This document shows, one piece after another, positions 1 to 7,593 of a DNA stretch of 50,038 nucleotides; position 1 is the stretch's first letter; every line of letters begins with the position of its first letter. The position numbers and the translations under genes are program-made. The stretch comes from Clostridiaceae bacterium (GTDB taxonomy: Bacteria > Bacillota > Clostridia > DSM-8532): contig JAAYLX010000023.1 of NCBI GenBank assembly GCA_012521705.1, positions 1-50,038 of the forward strand, written 5' to 3'. The notes beneath the pieces are model-generated. The model saw only the letters and a program-made list of their open reading frames with translations, made no database searches and was not told the origin of the DNA.

Positions 1-16
1 CAAATACCAAAGTCAT

Positions 17-45
17 ATGACACTTTTATGACAATGTGTTAAAAT
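17..45 (+). promoter_or_regulatory. possible sigma-A promoter before rnc
   Basis: ATGACA (17-22) and TAAAAT (40-45) are separated by 17 bases and lie shortly upstream of rnc. A palindrome GTCATATGAC (12-21) overlaps the -35 element. The match is weak and rnc may instead be transcribed from a gene to the left of the window. Confidence 0.25.
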
Positions 46-81
46 AATTATTAATCTCTGTATCAAGGAGGCACATTTGTT

Positions 82-810
82 TTGGGAAGATTACCCGATT
101 TTTTTTATAAGAATGTTGAACAGCTCGAAAACAGGATAGGATACGTATTCAAAAACAAAGACATTGCCGTTAACGCCCTTGTCCACAGTTCCTTTTCCAA
201 TGAGTACCAGGAGTATAAAATAAGCAGCAATGAAAGGCTGGAGTTTTTAGGGGACGCCATACTTGGATTCGTTCTGGGATTGATGCTCTACAATAACGAA
301 GAAGAATTTAGCGAAGGCCAGATGAGCAAAATCCGTGCCCTTATTGTGTGCGAAGCCTCATTGAATAACTGTGCAATAAAACTGAACTTAGGAGAGCTTA
401 TCTTCCTTGGCCGGGGTGAGGAGGCCAATGGTGGAAGAGAAAGGGCGTCAATATTGTCCGACGCCATGGAAGCTGTTATCGGAAGCATTTATCTGGACGG
501 GGGCATGGAAGCAGCGGAGAGAATCATCAGGGAAATCCTTACCGAGACATATGAAAAAGCGGTAAAAGGATTGCTGTTTATGGACTATAAGACTGCTCTC
601 CAGGAAGAACTTCAAAAATCCGGGGATGTCAGAATCCAGTATAAACTGATAGAGGCAAACGGACCCGACCATTCAAAGACTTTTAAAATGTCTGTCTACG
701 CAAACGACAAGGCAATAGGGACAGGCTCGGGAAAAAGTAAGAAGGATGCGGAACAGATGGCGGCAAAAGCCGCGCTGGAAGATATCAAACGTAATGCAGG
801 AGAACATTGA
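82..810 (+). CDS. rnc: ribonuclease III
   Basis: Double-strand-specific endoribonuclease that processes rRNA precursors and structured mRNAs in the cytoplasm. The N-terminal half is the RNase III domain; its signature NERLEFLGDAILG (about residues 50-62) holds the metal-binding acidic residues, and a second acidic cluster follows in SDAMEAVIGSIYLDGG. The C-terminal part (about 165-235) is a dsRNA-binding domain ending in the typical GSGKSKKDAEQMAAKAALE helix. The length of 242 aa is normal. The start is TTG at 82, chosen because AAGGAGG (65-71) sits 10 bases upstream. The stop overlaps the next start (TGATG), so the two genes are probably translationally coupled. Confidence 0.95.
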   Translation: MGRLPDFFYKNVEQLENRIGYVFKNKDIAVNALVHSSFSNEYQEYKISSNERLEFLGDAILGFVLGLMLYNNEEEFSEGQMSKIRALIVCEASLNNCAIKLNLGELIFLGRGEEANGGRERASILSDAMEAVIGSIYLDGGMEAAERIIREILTETYEKAVKGLLFMDYKTALQEELQKSGDVRIQYKLIEANGPDHSKTFKMSVYANDKAIGTGSGKSKKDAEQMAAKAALEDIKRNAGEH

Positions 811-1829
811 TGTCAGACAAGCACCATATAAATATACCGGTTTTTATACCGCATAAAGGTTGTCCCCATACCTGTGTTTTTTGTGATCAGAGAAAAATCA
901 GCGGCGCTATTGCATCGCTTCTCCCGCGGGATGTCGGCAGAATAATTGAGGAGAGCCTTTCCACCATAAGAAACTTTAATAATGTGGAGGTTGCTTTTTT
1001 CGGCGGAAGCTTTACCGGCATTCCTGAAGAAGAGATGATCGCATATCTTGAAGCCGCAAAACCCTATCTGGATGCGTGCAGAGTTCAGGGAATCCGCCTT
1101 TCAACCAGACCCGACTATATAAATCCACACATTTTGGACATATTGCAGGAATATGCCGTTACGGCAATTGAACTCGGAGTTCAGAGTCTTGACGCTGAAG
1201 TGCTGGAAAAGAGTAAAAGAGGACATACGGTTGAAGATACCATAAAGGCCTGCGCCCTTATAAAGGAGAGGGGTATAAGTCTTGGAATCCAGACAATGCT
1301 GGGTCTTCCCGGGGATACATTTCCAAAAGCGCTTAAAACCGCAAAAAGCGTTGTGGATTTAGAGCCCGAAATGGTAAGGATATATCCTGCCATAATATTA
1401 AAAAATACTGAGCTTGAAGAGCTTTACCAATCCGGCGGGTACAGGCCGTTAAGCCTTGAAGAGGCGGTCAGCTGGTGCGCTGAGATTGTTCCCCTTTATA
1501 AAAGGGCGGGGATTAAAATACTGCGGCTTGGGCTTCATTCTTCCGAAACACTTGAAGGCTCCATAATTGCGGGGCCGTATCACCCGGCCTTTGGGGAGCT
1601 GGTGGAGTCACGGATTATATACAACCGGATAAAAGAAGAGTTGAAAACCATGAACCCGAAGGAAGGCTGCGAAATTATAATAAAAACACGCCCTGAAATG
1701 CTTTCCAGGGTAATAGGACATAAAAGATCAAATATAGATGCTTTAAAACGCGAATTTAATCTCAAATCGGTAAGAGTAATACCTGACATGGATTGTGAGA
1801 AGTTCGCCGTTGAAATCCCGGACCATTAA
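810..1829 (+). CDS. radical SAM protein, Elp3/YhcC-like, with KH-like C-terminus
   Basis: Radical S-adenosylmethionine enzyme of the Elp3-like group; the reaction is not known. The 4Fe-4S ligands are the C-x3-C-x2-C motif GCPHTCVFCDQ (C18, C22, C25), followed by FFGGSFTGIP and the barrel segments STRPDYIN and ELGVQSLD typical of coproporphyrinogen-oxidase/Elp3-like proteins. The last 45 residues (TRPEMLSRVIGHKRSNIDAL onward) look like an RNA-binding KH fold with a GHKR loop in place of GxxG, which fits an RNA substrate; this is inference. ATG at 810 is preferred over TTG at 807 because CAGGAG lies 6 bases before it. The A of the ATG is shared with the rnc stop. Confidence 0.85.
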   Translation: MSDKHHINIPVFIPHKGCPHTCVFCDQRKISGAIASLLPRDVGRIIEESLSTIRNFNNVEVAFFGGSFTGIPEEEMIAYLEAAKPYLDACRVQGIRLSTRPDYINPHILDILQEYAVTAIELGVQSLDAEVLEKSKRGHTVEDTIKACALIKERGISLGIQTMLGLPGDTFPKALKTAKSVVDLEPEMVRIYPAIILKNTELEELYQSGGYRPLSLEEAVSWCAEIVPLYKRAGIKILRLGLHSSETLEGSIIAGPYHPAFGELVESRIIYNRIKEELKTMNPKEGCEIIIKTRPEMLSRVIGHKRSNIDALKREFNLKSVRVIPDMDCEKFAVEIPDH

Positions 1830-1840
1830 AGGAGAAGCTT

Positions 1841-2683
1841 ATGAGAATCATAGATGCGTCGGTAATAACTGATACCGTTGAAAGGCTTTGCATGGAGGCA
1901 AATTATTATCTTAATGAAGATATAAAAGAGGCGCTTAAAAACGCCATGGAAAAAGAAGAATCCCAAACCGGAAAATCAATTCTCGAAAGCCTCATTGAAA
2001 ACGCAGAAATAGCCAGGGCCCAAAAGCTTGCCATATGCCAGGATACGGGAATGGCTGTTGTTTTTGTGGAAATGGGCCAGGACGTACAGGTTCAGGGAGG
2101 CTATATTGAAGACGCCATAAACGAAGGGGTACGCAGGGGATATAAAAAAGGCTTTTTAAGAAGCTCTGTGGTTAAAGACCCGTTGCTTCGGGAAAACACC
2201 CGTGACAATACTCCGGCAATTATTCATTACGAGATAGTAAAAGGCGACCGGTTTACAATTCATGTGGCTCCCAAAGGTTTTGGAAGTGAAAACATGAGCG
2301 TGCTTAAGATGCTGAAACCCTCCGATGGAATTGAAGGCGTCAAGAGGACTGTTTTGGATGCAGTAAGTGCGGCAGGTCCCAATCCGTGCCCTCCCATTAT
2401 AGTGGGCGTGGGTATAGGGGGAAGTATGGAAAAGGCGGCGCTTATGGCGAAAAAGGCGCTTATGAGACCAATTGACAAGCCTAATCCCGATAGTTTCTAC
2501 AAGGAACTGGAAGATGAACTCTTGGAGAGAATAAATAAACTCGGCATTGGCCCTGCCGGGCTGGGAGGGCGTATTACTGCGCTTAAGGTGAATATTGAAA
2601 CCTATCCTACCCATATCGCCGGGCTTCCCGTAGCAGTAAATATAGGCTGCCATGTCACCCGCCATAAGTCGGCGGAGATTTAG
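1841..2683 (+). CDS. class I fumarate hydratase (or tartrate dehydratase), alpha subunit
   Basis: Iron-sulfur hydro-lyase alpha subunit that, with a beta subunit, interconverts fumarate and malate (tartrate dehydratase is a close relative). The three cysteines expected to bind the 4Fe-4S cluster are visible in AICQDTGMAVVF (about residue 63), GPNPCPPIIVGVGIGG (about 186) and NIGCHVTRH (about 272). The length of 280 aa is right for a stand-alone alpha chain. AAGGAG precedes the ATG. The beta subunit usually follows directly; here rsmI follows after 8 bases, so beta must be elsewhere or absent. Substrate assignment between fumarate and tartrate is not certain. Confidence 0.85.
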   Translation: MRIIDASVITDTVERLCMEANYYLNEDIKEALKNAMEKEESQTGKSILESLIENAEIARAQKLAICQDTGMAVVFVEMGQDVQVQGGYIEDAINEGVRRGYKKGFLRSSVVKDPLLRENTRDNTPAIIHYEIVKGDRFTIHVAPKGFGSENMSVLKMLKPSDGIEGVKRTVLDAVSAAGPNPCPPIIVGVGIGGSMEKAALMAKKALMRPIDKPNPDSFYKELEDELLERINKLGIGPAGLGGRITALKVNIETYPTHIAGLPVAVNIGCHVTRHKSAEI

Positions 2684-2691
2684 GTGATAAG

Positions 2692-3549
2692 ATGGAAAAT
2701 AATTTTGGAACCCTTTATCTTGTTGCGACACCCATAGGGAATCTGGAGGACATTACTTACAGGGCCGTAAGGGTCCTGTCAGAAGCAGATATCATTGCCT
2801 GCGAGGATACAAGGCACTCATTAAAGCTGTTAAATCATCTGAATATTAAAAAACCCCTGATAAGCTACCATGACAATAATCGTATAACAAGGGCGAGGGA
2901 ACTTATTGAGAAATTAAAAGCCGGCAGCAATATTGCCCTTGTAAGTGATGCCGGAACTCCTGCCATTTCGGACCCGGGAGAGGAACTGGTGGCTATGGCT
3001 CTTAAAAACGGTATCAAAGTTACTGCAATACCCGGATGTTCCGCATTTGTCACAGCTCTTATCATGTCCGGCCTTCCTGCAGGGCGCTTTGCCTTTGAAG
3101 GGTTTTTGCCGCAGAAGCACAGGGAAAGAGTAAAATTTCTGGAAGGTCTGGTCCATGAGGAAAGGACTCTGATTTTCTATGAAGGGCCGCACCGCATAAA
3201 GGATATGCTTAAAGACACCCTTAAGGTGCTGGGGGACAGAAAATGCGCTGTATTAAGGGAGCTTACAAAAATCCACGAGGAAGCGGTAAGAGGGCTCATA
3301 AGCCAGGTATTGGCTCATTTTGAGGAAAATGAGCCCAGGGGGGAATTTGTAATAGTGGTTGAAGGTTCCACAAAAAAAGCCCTTGAAACCGACAAGGACT
3401 TTATCGACATAAGCGTGGAAGAGCATGTGAAGCTCTATGAAAAAGAAGGCCATTCCCGGATGGAAGCCATGAAACTGGTTGCAAAAGACAGAGGCATATC
3501 AAAAAGAGAGGTATATGCCATCTTAAATACCAACAACCAGTCCGGTTAA
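2692..3549 (+). CDS. rsmI: 16S rRNA (cytidine(1402)-2'-O)-methyltransferase
   Basis: SAM-dependent tetrapyrrole-methylase-fold enzyme that 2'-O-methylates C1402 in the decoding centre of 16S rRNA. Recognised by LYLVATPIGNLEDITYRA at the N-terminus, IIACEDTRHS (residues about 35-44), LVSDAGTPAISDPGEELV (about 83-100) and the IPGCSAFVTALIMSGLP loop. The C-terminal SKREVYAIL helix is also typical. The length of 285 aa is usual. It follows the fumarase gene by 8 bases with AGGTG ahead of the ATG, so the rnc-rsmI genes probably form one transcript. Confidence 0.95.
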   Translation: MENNFGTLYLVATPIGNLEDITYRAVRVLSEADIIACEDTRHSLKLLNHLNIKKPLISYHDNNRITRARELIEKLKAGSNIALVSDAGTPAISDPGEELVAMALKNGIKVTAIPGCSAFVTALIMSGLPAGRFAFEGFLPQKHRERVKFLEGLVHEERTLIFYEGPHRIKDMLKDTLKVLGDRKCAVLRELTKIHEEAVRGLISQVLAHFEENEPRGEFVIVVEGSTKKALETDKDFIDISVEEHVKLYEKEGHSRMEAMKLVAKDRGISKREVYAILNTNNQSG

Positions 3550-3565
3550 TTCACATCACTGCATG

Positions 3566-3958
3566 TTAATTGCAGGCATTTGGAATAACCAAAAGTTCAG
3601 TATTTGTATTATTCAAAAGTTTCTGAAGCCTCTTGATAAAAGAGTTGCCCTTACCTTTCGGACTCTCGCCTGTAACAATCAGCTCTATTTCATAATGCTG
3701 TGCAAACTGGGCAATTGTTTCAGGGATTTTATCAGAATTCAGAATTGTAAGGTCTGCGCCAAACGATCTCGCCAGAGAGAAGAGATATTCCAGAGCTTCA
3801 CCGTCTGTTGCATTATCTACGAAATTCCAGTTATCTTTACTGACATGTATTACAAATAAATTGCCATCTTCCTTAACTAATTCGGCTCCTGCCTTTATGA
3901 GCCTTTCACATGATTTTTGCTGTGTAACGCATACTAAAACCGAGCGGTATGTATTCAA
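3566..3958 (-). CDS. universal stress protein domain protein
   Basis: Small cytoplasmic USP-like protein of about 130 residues, convergent with rsmI. The N-terminal beta strand YRSVLVCVTQQ, the helix SCERLIKAGAELV, the strand LFVIHV and the C-terminal LIVTGESPKGKGNSFIKRL (a GxxG-S/T nucleotide-binding type segment) match the USP fold, closest in style to the USP domain of KdpD. Start choice: GGAG abuts the ATG at 3967, so the TTG at 3958, nine bases further on, is better placed; the ATG remains possible. Role unknown; ATP or a nucleotide is the likely ligand. Confidence 0.75.
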   Translation of the reverse strand: MNTYRSVLVCVTQQKSCERLIKAGAELVKEDGNLFVIHVSKDNWNFVDNATDGEALEYLFSLARSFGADLTILNSDKIPETIAQFAQHYEIELIVTGESPKGKGNSFIKRLQKLLNNTNTELLVIPNACN

Positions 3959-4063
3959 TTTAATCATCTCCGAATTTATATCAACACTATATCCTATACT
4001 ATATCTTATTTATATTGTACCAGAAGTAAGAACAAAAGTCTCCATATTATAATGGCGTAACTT

Positions 4064-4093
4064 TTGACATTTTTATTTCAGCTTGGTTATAAT
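4064..4093 (+). promoter_or_regulatory. sigma-A promoter of the HAD phosphatase gene
   Basis: A consensus TTGACA (4064-4069) and a consensus TATAAT (4088-4093) are 18 bases apart, 37 bases before the chosen start codon. This also rules out a TTG start at 4064, which would lie inside the -35 element. Confidence 0.75.
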
Positions 4094-4129
4094 TTTATCA
4101 AGCACAGCACAATTGAGATGAGGGTAATT

Positions 4130-4774
4130 ATGAGATATAAGCATATTGTTTGGGACTGGAACGGGACGTTGCTTAATGACGCGCAGGCATGTGTGAATTC
4201 TGTAAACAAAATACTTGTGTCCAGGAATATGAGACCGGTGACCCTAAAAGAGTACAAATCCAAAATAGAATTTCCTGTAATCAATATGTATAAAGACTCG
4301 GGCTTTGATTTTGGAAAGGAAAGCTTCGACGATTTAAGTGAGGAATATGTCCAAAATTATTTGGATCAGTTTGACAGCATTGATCTTCATGACGATGCAA
4401 GAAGTGTTTTAACGGGTTTTAAGAATCTGGGGTTAAAACAATACATCGTCTCTGCCTCCGGCTATCAGATCCTTATGGACCAGGTGGAAAGGTATGGGCT
4501 TAAGGAATTTTTTACACAAATCATGGGACAGGACAACAACAGAGGGGAAAGCAAGGTCCACCTTGCCCAAAAACTTGCAGGGAGTTTGAATTGCAGTCCC
4601 GGAGAAATTCTTTTTATAGGAGATACCCCTCATGATTACGAGGTTTCAAAAGAGGCTGGGTTTGATGTAAGGCTTGTCTCAAACGGTCACTGCAGCCTGG
4701 AAAAACTTATGGCAACGGGCGCAAAGGTTTATCCGAATCTGACCGAGCTATTCAATGAGTTGATTAAAGCTTAA
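4130..4774 (+). CDS. HAD-superfamily phosphatase, phosphoglycolate-phosphatase-like
   Basis: Haloacid-dehalogenase-fold hydrolase of 214 aa, probably acting on a small phosphorylated metabolite. Motif I is VWDWNGTLLND: the nucleophile Asp is present, but the usual second Asp (DxD) is Asn, a variant seen in a recognised HAD subgroup. Motif II is the Ser in IVSASGY and motif IV is LFIGDTPHDYEVSKEAG with the metal-binding acidic residues. A helical cap lies between motifs I and II. The start is ATG 4130, with GATGAGG six bases upstream; longer in-frame starts overlap the promoter. The gene stands alone between a promoter and the ltaE leader. Confidence 0.85.
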   Translation: MRYKHIVWDWNGTLLNDAQACVNSVNKILVSRNMRPVTLKEYKSKIEFPVINMYKDSGFDFGKESFDDLSEEYVQNYLDQFDSIDLHDDARSVLTGFKNLGLKQYIVSASGYQILMDQVERYGLKEFFTQIMGQDNNRGESKVHLAQKLAGSLNCSPGEILFIGDTPHDYEVSKEAGFDVRLVSNGHCSLEKLMATGAKVYPNLTELFNELIKA

Positions 4775-4908
4775 GATGCGTAATAATCCGCCTGGAACTC
4801 AAATAGACAGGTATTAAGGAAAAATCGGATATTAATCTGATAGGTTGGTTGAAACAGGAATTGATTTTCAAGTCAACTGACTGATAGAGTAATAGTAATA
4901 AAGATATT

Positions 4909-4924
4909 AATGTCAAATGACATT
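4909..4924. promoter_or_regulatory. inverted repeat upstream of ltaE
   Basis: AATGTCA and TGACATT form a perfect 7-base inverted repeat with a 2-base centre, ending 23 bases before the ltaE ATG. The size and symmetry suit a dimeric repressor site, but no regulator can be named. It may be coincidence. Confidence 0.3.
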
Positions 4925-4947
4925 GGAAAGTAACGGGGTTAAATACT

Positions 4948-5970
4948 ATGAAATACGTTGATTTAAGGAGTGACACGGTTACATGGCCCACCGACGAAAT
5001 GAGAGCTGCTATGGCGGTGGCGGAGGTCGGGGATGATGTCTATGGCGACGATCCTACCGTAAATGAGCTTCAGGAAATGGCGGCCGACATGATGGGCAAG
5101 GAGGCGGCACTTTTTGTTCCCTCAGGAACAATGGGAAATCAGCTGGCTGTCTTTACACATATAGACCGGGGCAATGAGGTGATTATTCCTGAGGACAACC
5201 ATATAGTTGTTCATGAATGCGGCGCGGCGGCAATAATCTCAGGTGCCAGTTTAAGATGCCTTCCTTCTGACAGGGGAATGATGGATCCTAAAAAGGTGGA
5301 GAGGACCATTCGCTTCGGAATAGATATACATGAGCCCAAAACCGGGTTGATATGCATGGAAAATGCCCATTCAACGGGTGTGGTTCATTCCCTTTCCTAT
5401 ATGGAACAGATTTATTCAATAGCAAAGAAAAACAGAATCCCTGTACATCTGGATGGCGCAAGAATATTCAACGCTGCAGCATACCTTAAAGTCGAGGCAA
5501 AAGAGATTGCCAAATTTGCAGATTCAGTTATGTTCTGCCTTTCCAAGGGTCTTTGTGCGCCAATAGGTTCCATACTGGCAGGGACCCGGGAGTTCATTGA
5601 CAAGGCAAGAAGAAAGAGAAAAATTCTGGGCGGTGGCATGCGCCAGGCAGGAATACTGGCAAAGGCCGGAATAATAGCCTTGGAGAAGATGACAAAAAGG
5701 GTTTGTGAGGATCATGAAACCGCAAGATACCTGGCAGAGCAACTGGACAGTATCCCAAATCTTACGGTCTTCAAGGATGACGTCCATATCAACATGGTAT
5801 TCTTTAGCATTGACAGGGATGTTGATCCAATGTATATTACAGAGGAACTCAAAAAAGAGGGGATACTTGTAAACCCTCCCGAGAACGGAATTATGCGCCT
5901 TGTTACACATTATTATATCGGAAAAGAGCAAGTTGACAGATTTATAAATGTCTTTGGGAAACTGATATAA
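4948..5970 (+). CDS. ltaE: low-specificity L-threonine aldolase
   Basis: PLP-dependent fold-type I enzyme that splits L-threonine or L-allo-threonine into glycine and acetaldehyde. The N-terminal VDLRSDTVTWPT is the family hallmark, followed by VGDDVYGDDPTVNELQ, FVPSGTMGNQLA, the Asp in PVHLDGARIFNA that contacts the pyridine nitrogen, and FCLSKGLCAPIGS with the Schiff-base lysine (about residue 199). Its 340 aa are normal. Upstream are 173 noncoding bases with an inverted repeat at 4909-4924. The next element downstream is the 6S-type RNA, transcribed from its own promoter. Confidence 0.93.
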   Translation: MKYVDLRSDTVTWPTDEMRAAMAVAEVGDDVYGDDPTVNELQEMAADMMGKEAALFVPSGTMGNQLAVFTHIDRGNEVIIPEDNHIVVHECGAAAIISGASLRCLPSDRGMMDPKKVERTIRFGIDIHEPKTGLICMENAHSTGVVHSLSYMEQIYSIAKKNRIPVHLDGARIFNAAAYLKVEAKEIAKFADSVMFCLSKGLCAPIGSILAGTREFIDKARRKRKILGGGMRQAGILAKAGIIALEKMTKRVCEDHETARYLAEQLDSIPNLTVFKDDVHINMVFFSIDRDVDPMYITEELKKEGILVNPPENGIMRLVTHYYIGKEQVDRFINVFGKLI

Positions 5971-6090
5971 ATGCATTTCAATTTCTAATTTTTTCAAGGT
6001 TTATACAAATGGCGTCCTGAGCATAGTAATAACCGTAACAAATGTTGAGGTTGTCACATATTTATAAGTATATACTGTCAATTAGTTCTA

Positions 6091-6119
6091 TTGAGTGATT
6101 TTTAGCGATGTGCTATAAT
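6091..6119 (+). promoter_or_regulatory. extended -10 promoter of the 6S-type RNA
   Basis: TTGAGT (6091-6096), a 17-base spacer, and TGCTATAAT with TATAAT at 6114-6119. The TGn extension and the perfect -10 make this one of the strongest-looking promoters in the window, as expected for an abundant RNA. Transcription would start near 6126. Confidence 0.75.
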
Positions 6120-6125
6120 AAAACC

Positions 6126-6342
6126 AGGAAAAGTTCCTGAAATGTGCGTGGTTCCTTAATTTTGAACCTGCTATGTTTGATATGGGAGCCCGGAGTTTGG
6201 GTATGTAGCACAGGCCGCAACTTAATACCACGTACAGGGATTCAATCCCTGTACCTGGCAGCGGAAGTGTGATGTACTCAACAGGGCACCCACCTGGTGG
6301 AGCGCCAGGTGTCAAAATAGGTAAACGGCATTTTGGGAGCAG
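6126..6342 (+). ncRNA. ssrS: probable 6S RNA (RNA polymerase regulator)
   Basis: Stable RNA that mimics an open promoter and binds the housekeeping RNA polymerase holoenzyme. Visible structure: a closing stem pairs TCCTGAAATGT (6135-6145) with GCATTTTGGGA (6328-6338) over 11 pairs, mirroring the E. coli 6S closing stem. Inside are GGTTC/GAACC (6150-6168), TGCTA/TAGCA, a perfect 10-pair terminal hairpin GTACAGGGAT/ATCCCTGTAC (6232-6254) flanked by CCGC/GCGG, and CACCTGG/CCAGGTG (6291-6311). GCCGCAACTTAATACCAC resembles the E. coli segment around its product-RNA start. It has no long ORF and has its own promoter and terminator. Another structured clostridial RNA (for example raiA) is the main alternative. 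Confidence 0.72.
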
Positions 6343-6370
6343 AGGCTGTTCTTTATGAACAGCCTTTTGT
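6343..6370 (+). terminator. intrinsic terminator of the 6S-type RNA
   Basis: AGGCTGTTC (6343-6351), a 5-base loop and GAACAGCCT (6357-6365) form a 9-pair stem followed by TTTGT. It lies between the RNA gene and the convergent hydrolase gene. Confidence 0.75.
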
Positions 6371-6381
6371 CGTATTTTGGG

Positions 6382-7365
6382 TTATCCGACCATTTCCGAA
6401 ATGGTTTCAGCAATAATATCCGGATTTTCCAGATGGATGTTTTCACCCTGACCGTCCAGTTCAACCACCGATGAATCAGGGGACAGGGTTAATATATCAT
6501 TGGCTATTTTTTCATGAAGTCTTCCAAGCTGACGGGCAGAGTACTCGGACATACCGTTTTTAACCCAGTCACGAATAAGGAATTCAATAGATGATCTCAT
6601 AATTTTCAAAGGTATCGGAGGGAATTGCATTTGCTCCAGCTCATCAATAATGGTCATAAATTCAGCAAGCTCTCCTTGTGTATTCTTATGGTTCTTGGAG
6701 CTGGTATAATGCTCTTCAATAAATCTTTTATATGGATTATTCCGGGGATTCCACCCTTTTATGGGGCTTATAATCCTGTATATTCCCTTGGAAGCATTTT
6801 TACTTTTGTTCAGTGTCATTTCAAATAAATTGGGGCAATCCTCACAGCTGTTTGCTTCATTCAGCCAGGTTTTAAAATCCAGCGGCGGAGGATTGATAAA
6901 AAGGGCCTTGACCACCTTTTCAGGCCTGGTAGCCGCATAATATCTTGCATATATGACTCCGCTGCCATGGGAAACAAGTATTACCGGTTTGTCCACTTTC
7001 TCTTGTTCAAGGAGTTTATCCAGTTCGTCGCAGATATTGGATGCGGTGCGGGGATTCTCGCTTTCTTTGCTGAATCCGTAACCAGCACGGTCATAAGTGA
7101 TAACTCTGCACTTGTCTTTCAGTTTATCCTGTATGGTCCACCATTCTGCCTGTGAACTTCCGATGGAATTGATTACCAGGACTGTCGGGTCATCAGTACC
7201 CTCGACACGGATGTGAAGGTTTGTTTCTTCATTGTTTGTTATTTTCCCTTCCGAAGGGGGACTGTTATACCATTTTATATTGGTTTTGATGCTGATATAG
7301 ATATATGAGTAATAGGCAACGATTGCAAGTATTATCACTGACAGAACAAAAAATAACGGATTCAT
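6382..7365 (-). CDS. membrane-anchored alpha/beta-hydrolase fold protein with degenerate catalytic residues
   Basis: A 327-residue protein with one N-terminal membrane segment (about residues 4-26) and an alpha/beta-hydrolase domain. Fold markers are the oxyanion region INSIGSSQAEWW (65-76), YDRAGYGFS (91-99) and the C-terminal GENIHLENP (307-315). The usual nucleophile elbow G-x-S-x-G aligns with S132-H-G134-S-G136, so the serine position holds glycine, and the catalytic histidine of GHxxxLEKP aligns with Glu308. It may therefore be a non-catalytic relative. The start ATG at 7365 has GGGAG nine bases upstream; an ATG at 7374 directly abuts that site and is less likely. No neighbour explains its role. 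Confidence 0.7.
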   Translation of the reverse strand: MNPLFFVLSVIILAIVAYYSYIYISIKTNIKWYNSPPSEGKITNNEETNLHIRVEGTDDPTVLVINSIGSSQAEWWTIQDKLKDKCRVITYDRAGYGFSKESENPRTASNICDELDKLLEQEKVDKPVILVSHGSGVIYARYYAATRPEKVVKALFINPPPLDFKTWLNEANSCEDCPNLFEMTLNKSKNASKGIYRIISPIKGWNPRNNPYKRFIEEHYTSSKNHKNTQGELAEFMTIIDELEQMQFPPIPLKIMRSSIEFLIRDWVKNGMSEYSARQLGRLHEKIANDILTLSPDSSVVELDGQGENIHLENPDIIAETISEMVG

Positions 7366-7593
7366 TGAATGCATCTCCCGTAATAATATAAAAGAAACGG
7401 CATATATGCCATTTCTTATGCTATCATAACGGGTAAAATACATCAATATTTGCTTCAGTCCGGTTGGCTTGCGGTTTGATGGGATGAAATTATAAAATAT
7501 GTTAATAAGCTACTTTATAAGAATGTTCAGAATTCTGAGCTGAAATTTTGAATTACCGTTTTTGCCCGGGCGTCATATTCACGTAAATGCATT

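Noticed and set aside
2156..2731. 191-codon open frame on the minus strand
   Set aside because: Antisense to the fumarase alpha gene, no ribosome site and no recognisable protein; the plus-strand gene is certain.
4064..4129. Longer N-terminus for the HAD phosphatase
   Set aside because: The codons overlap a consensus -35 and -10 promoter; the domain starts at ATG 4130.
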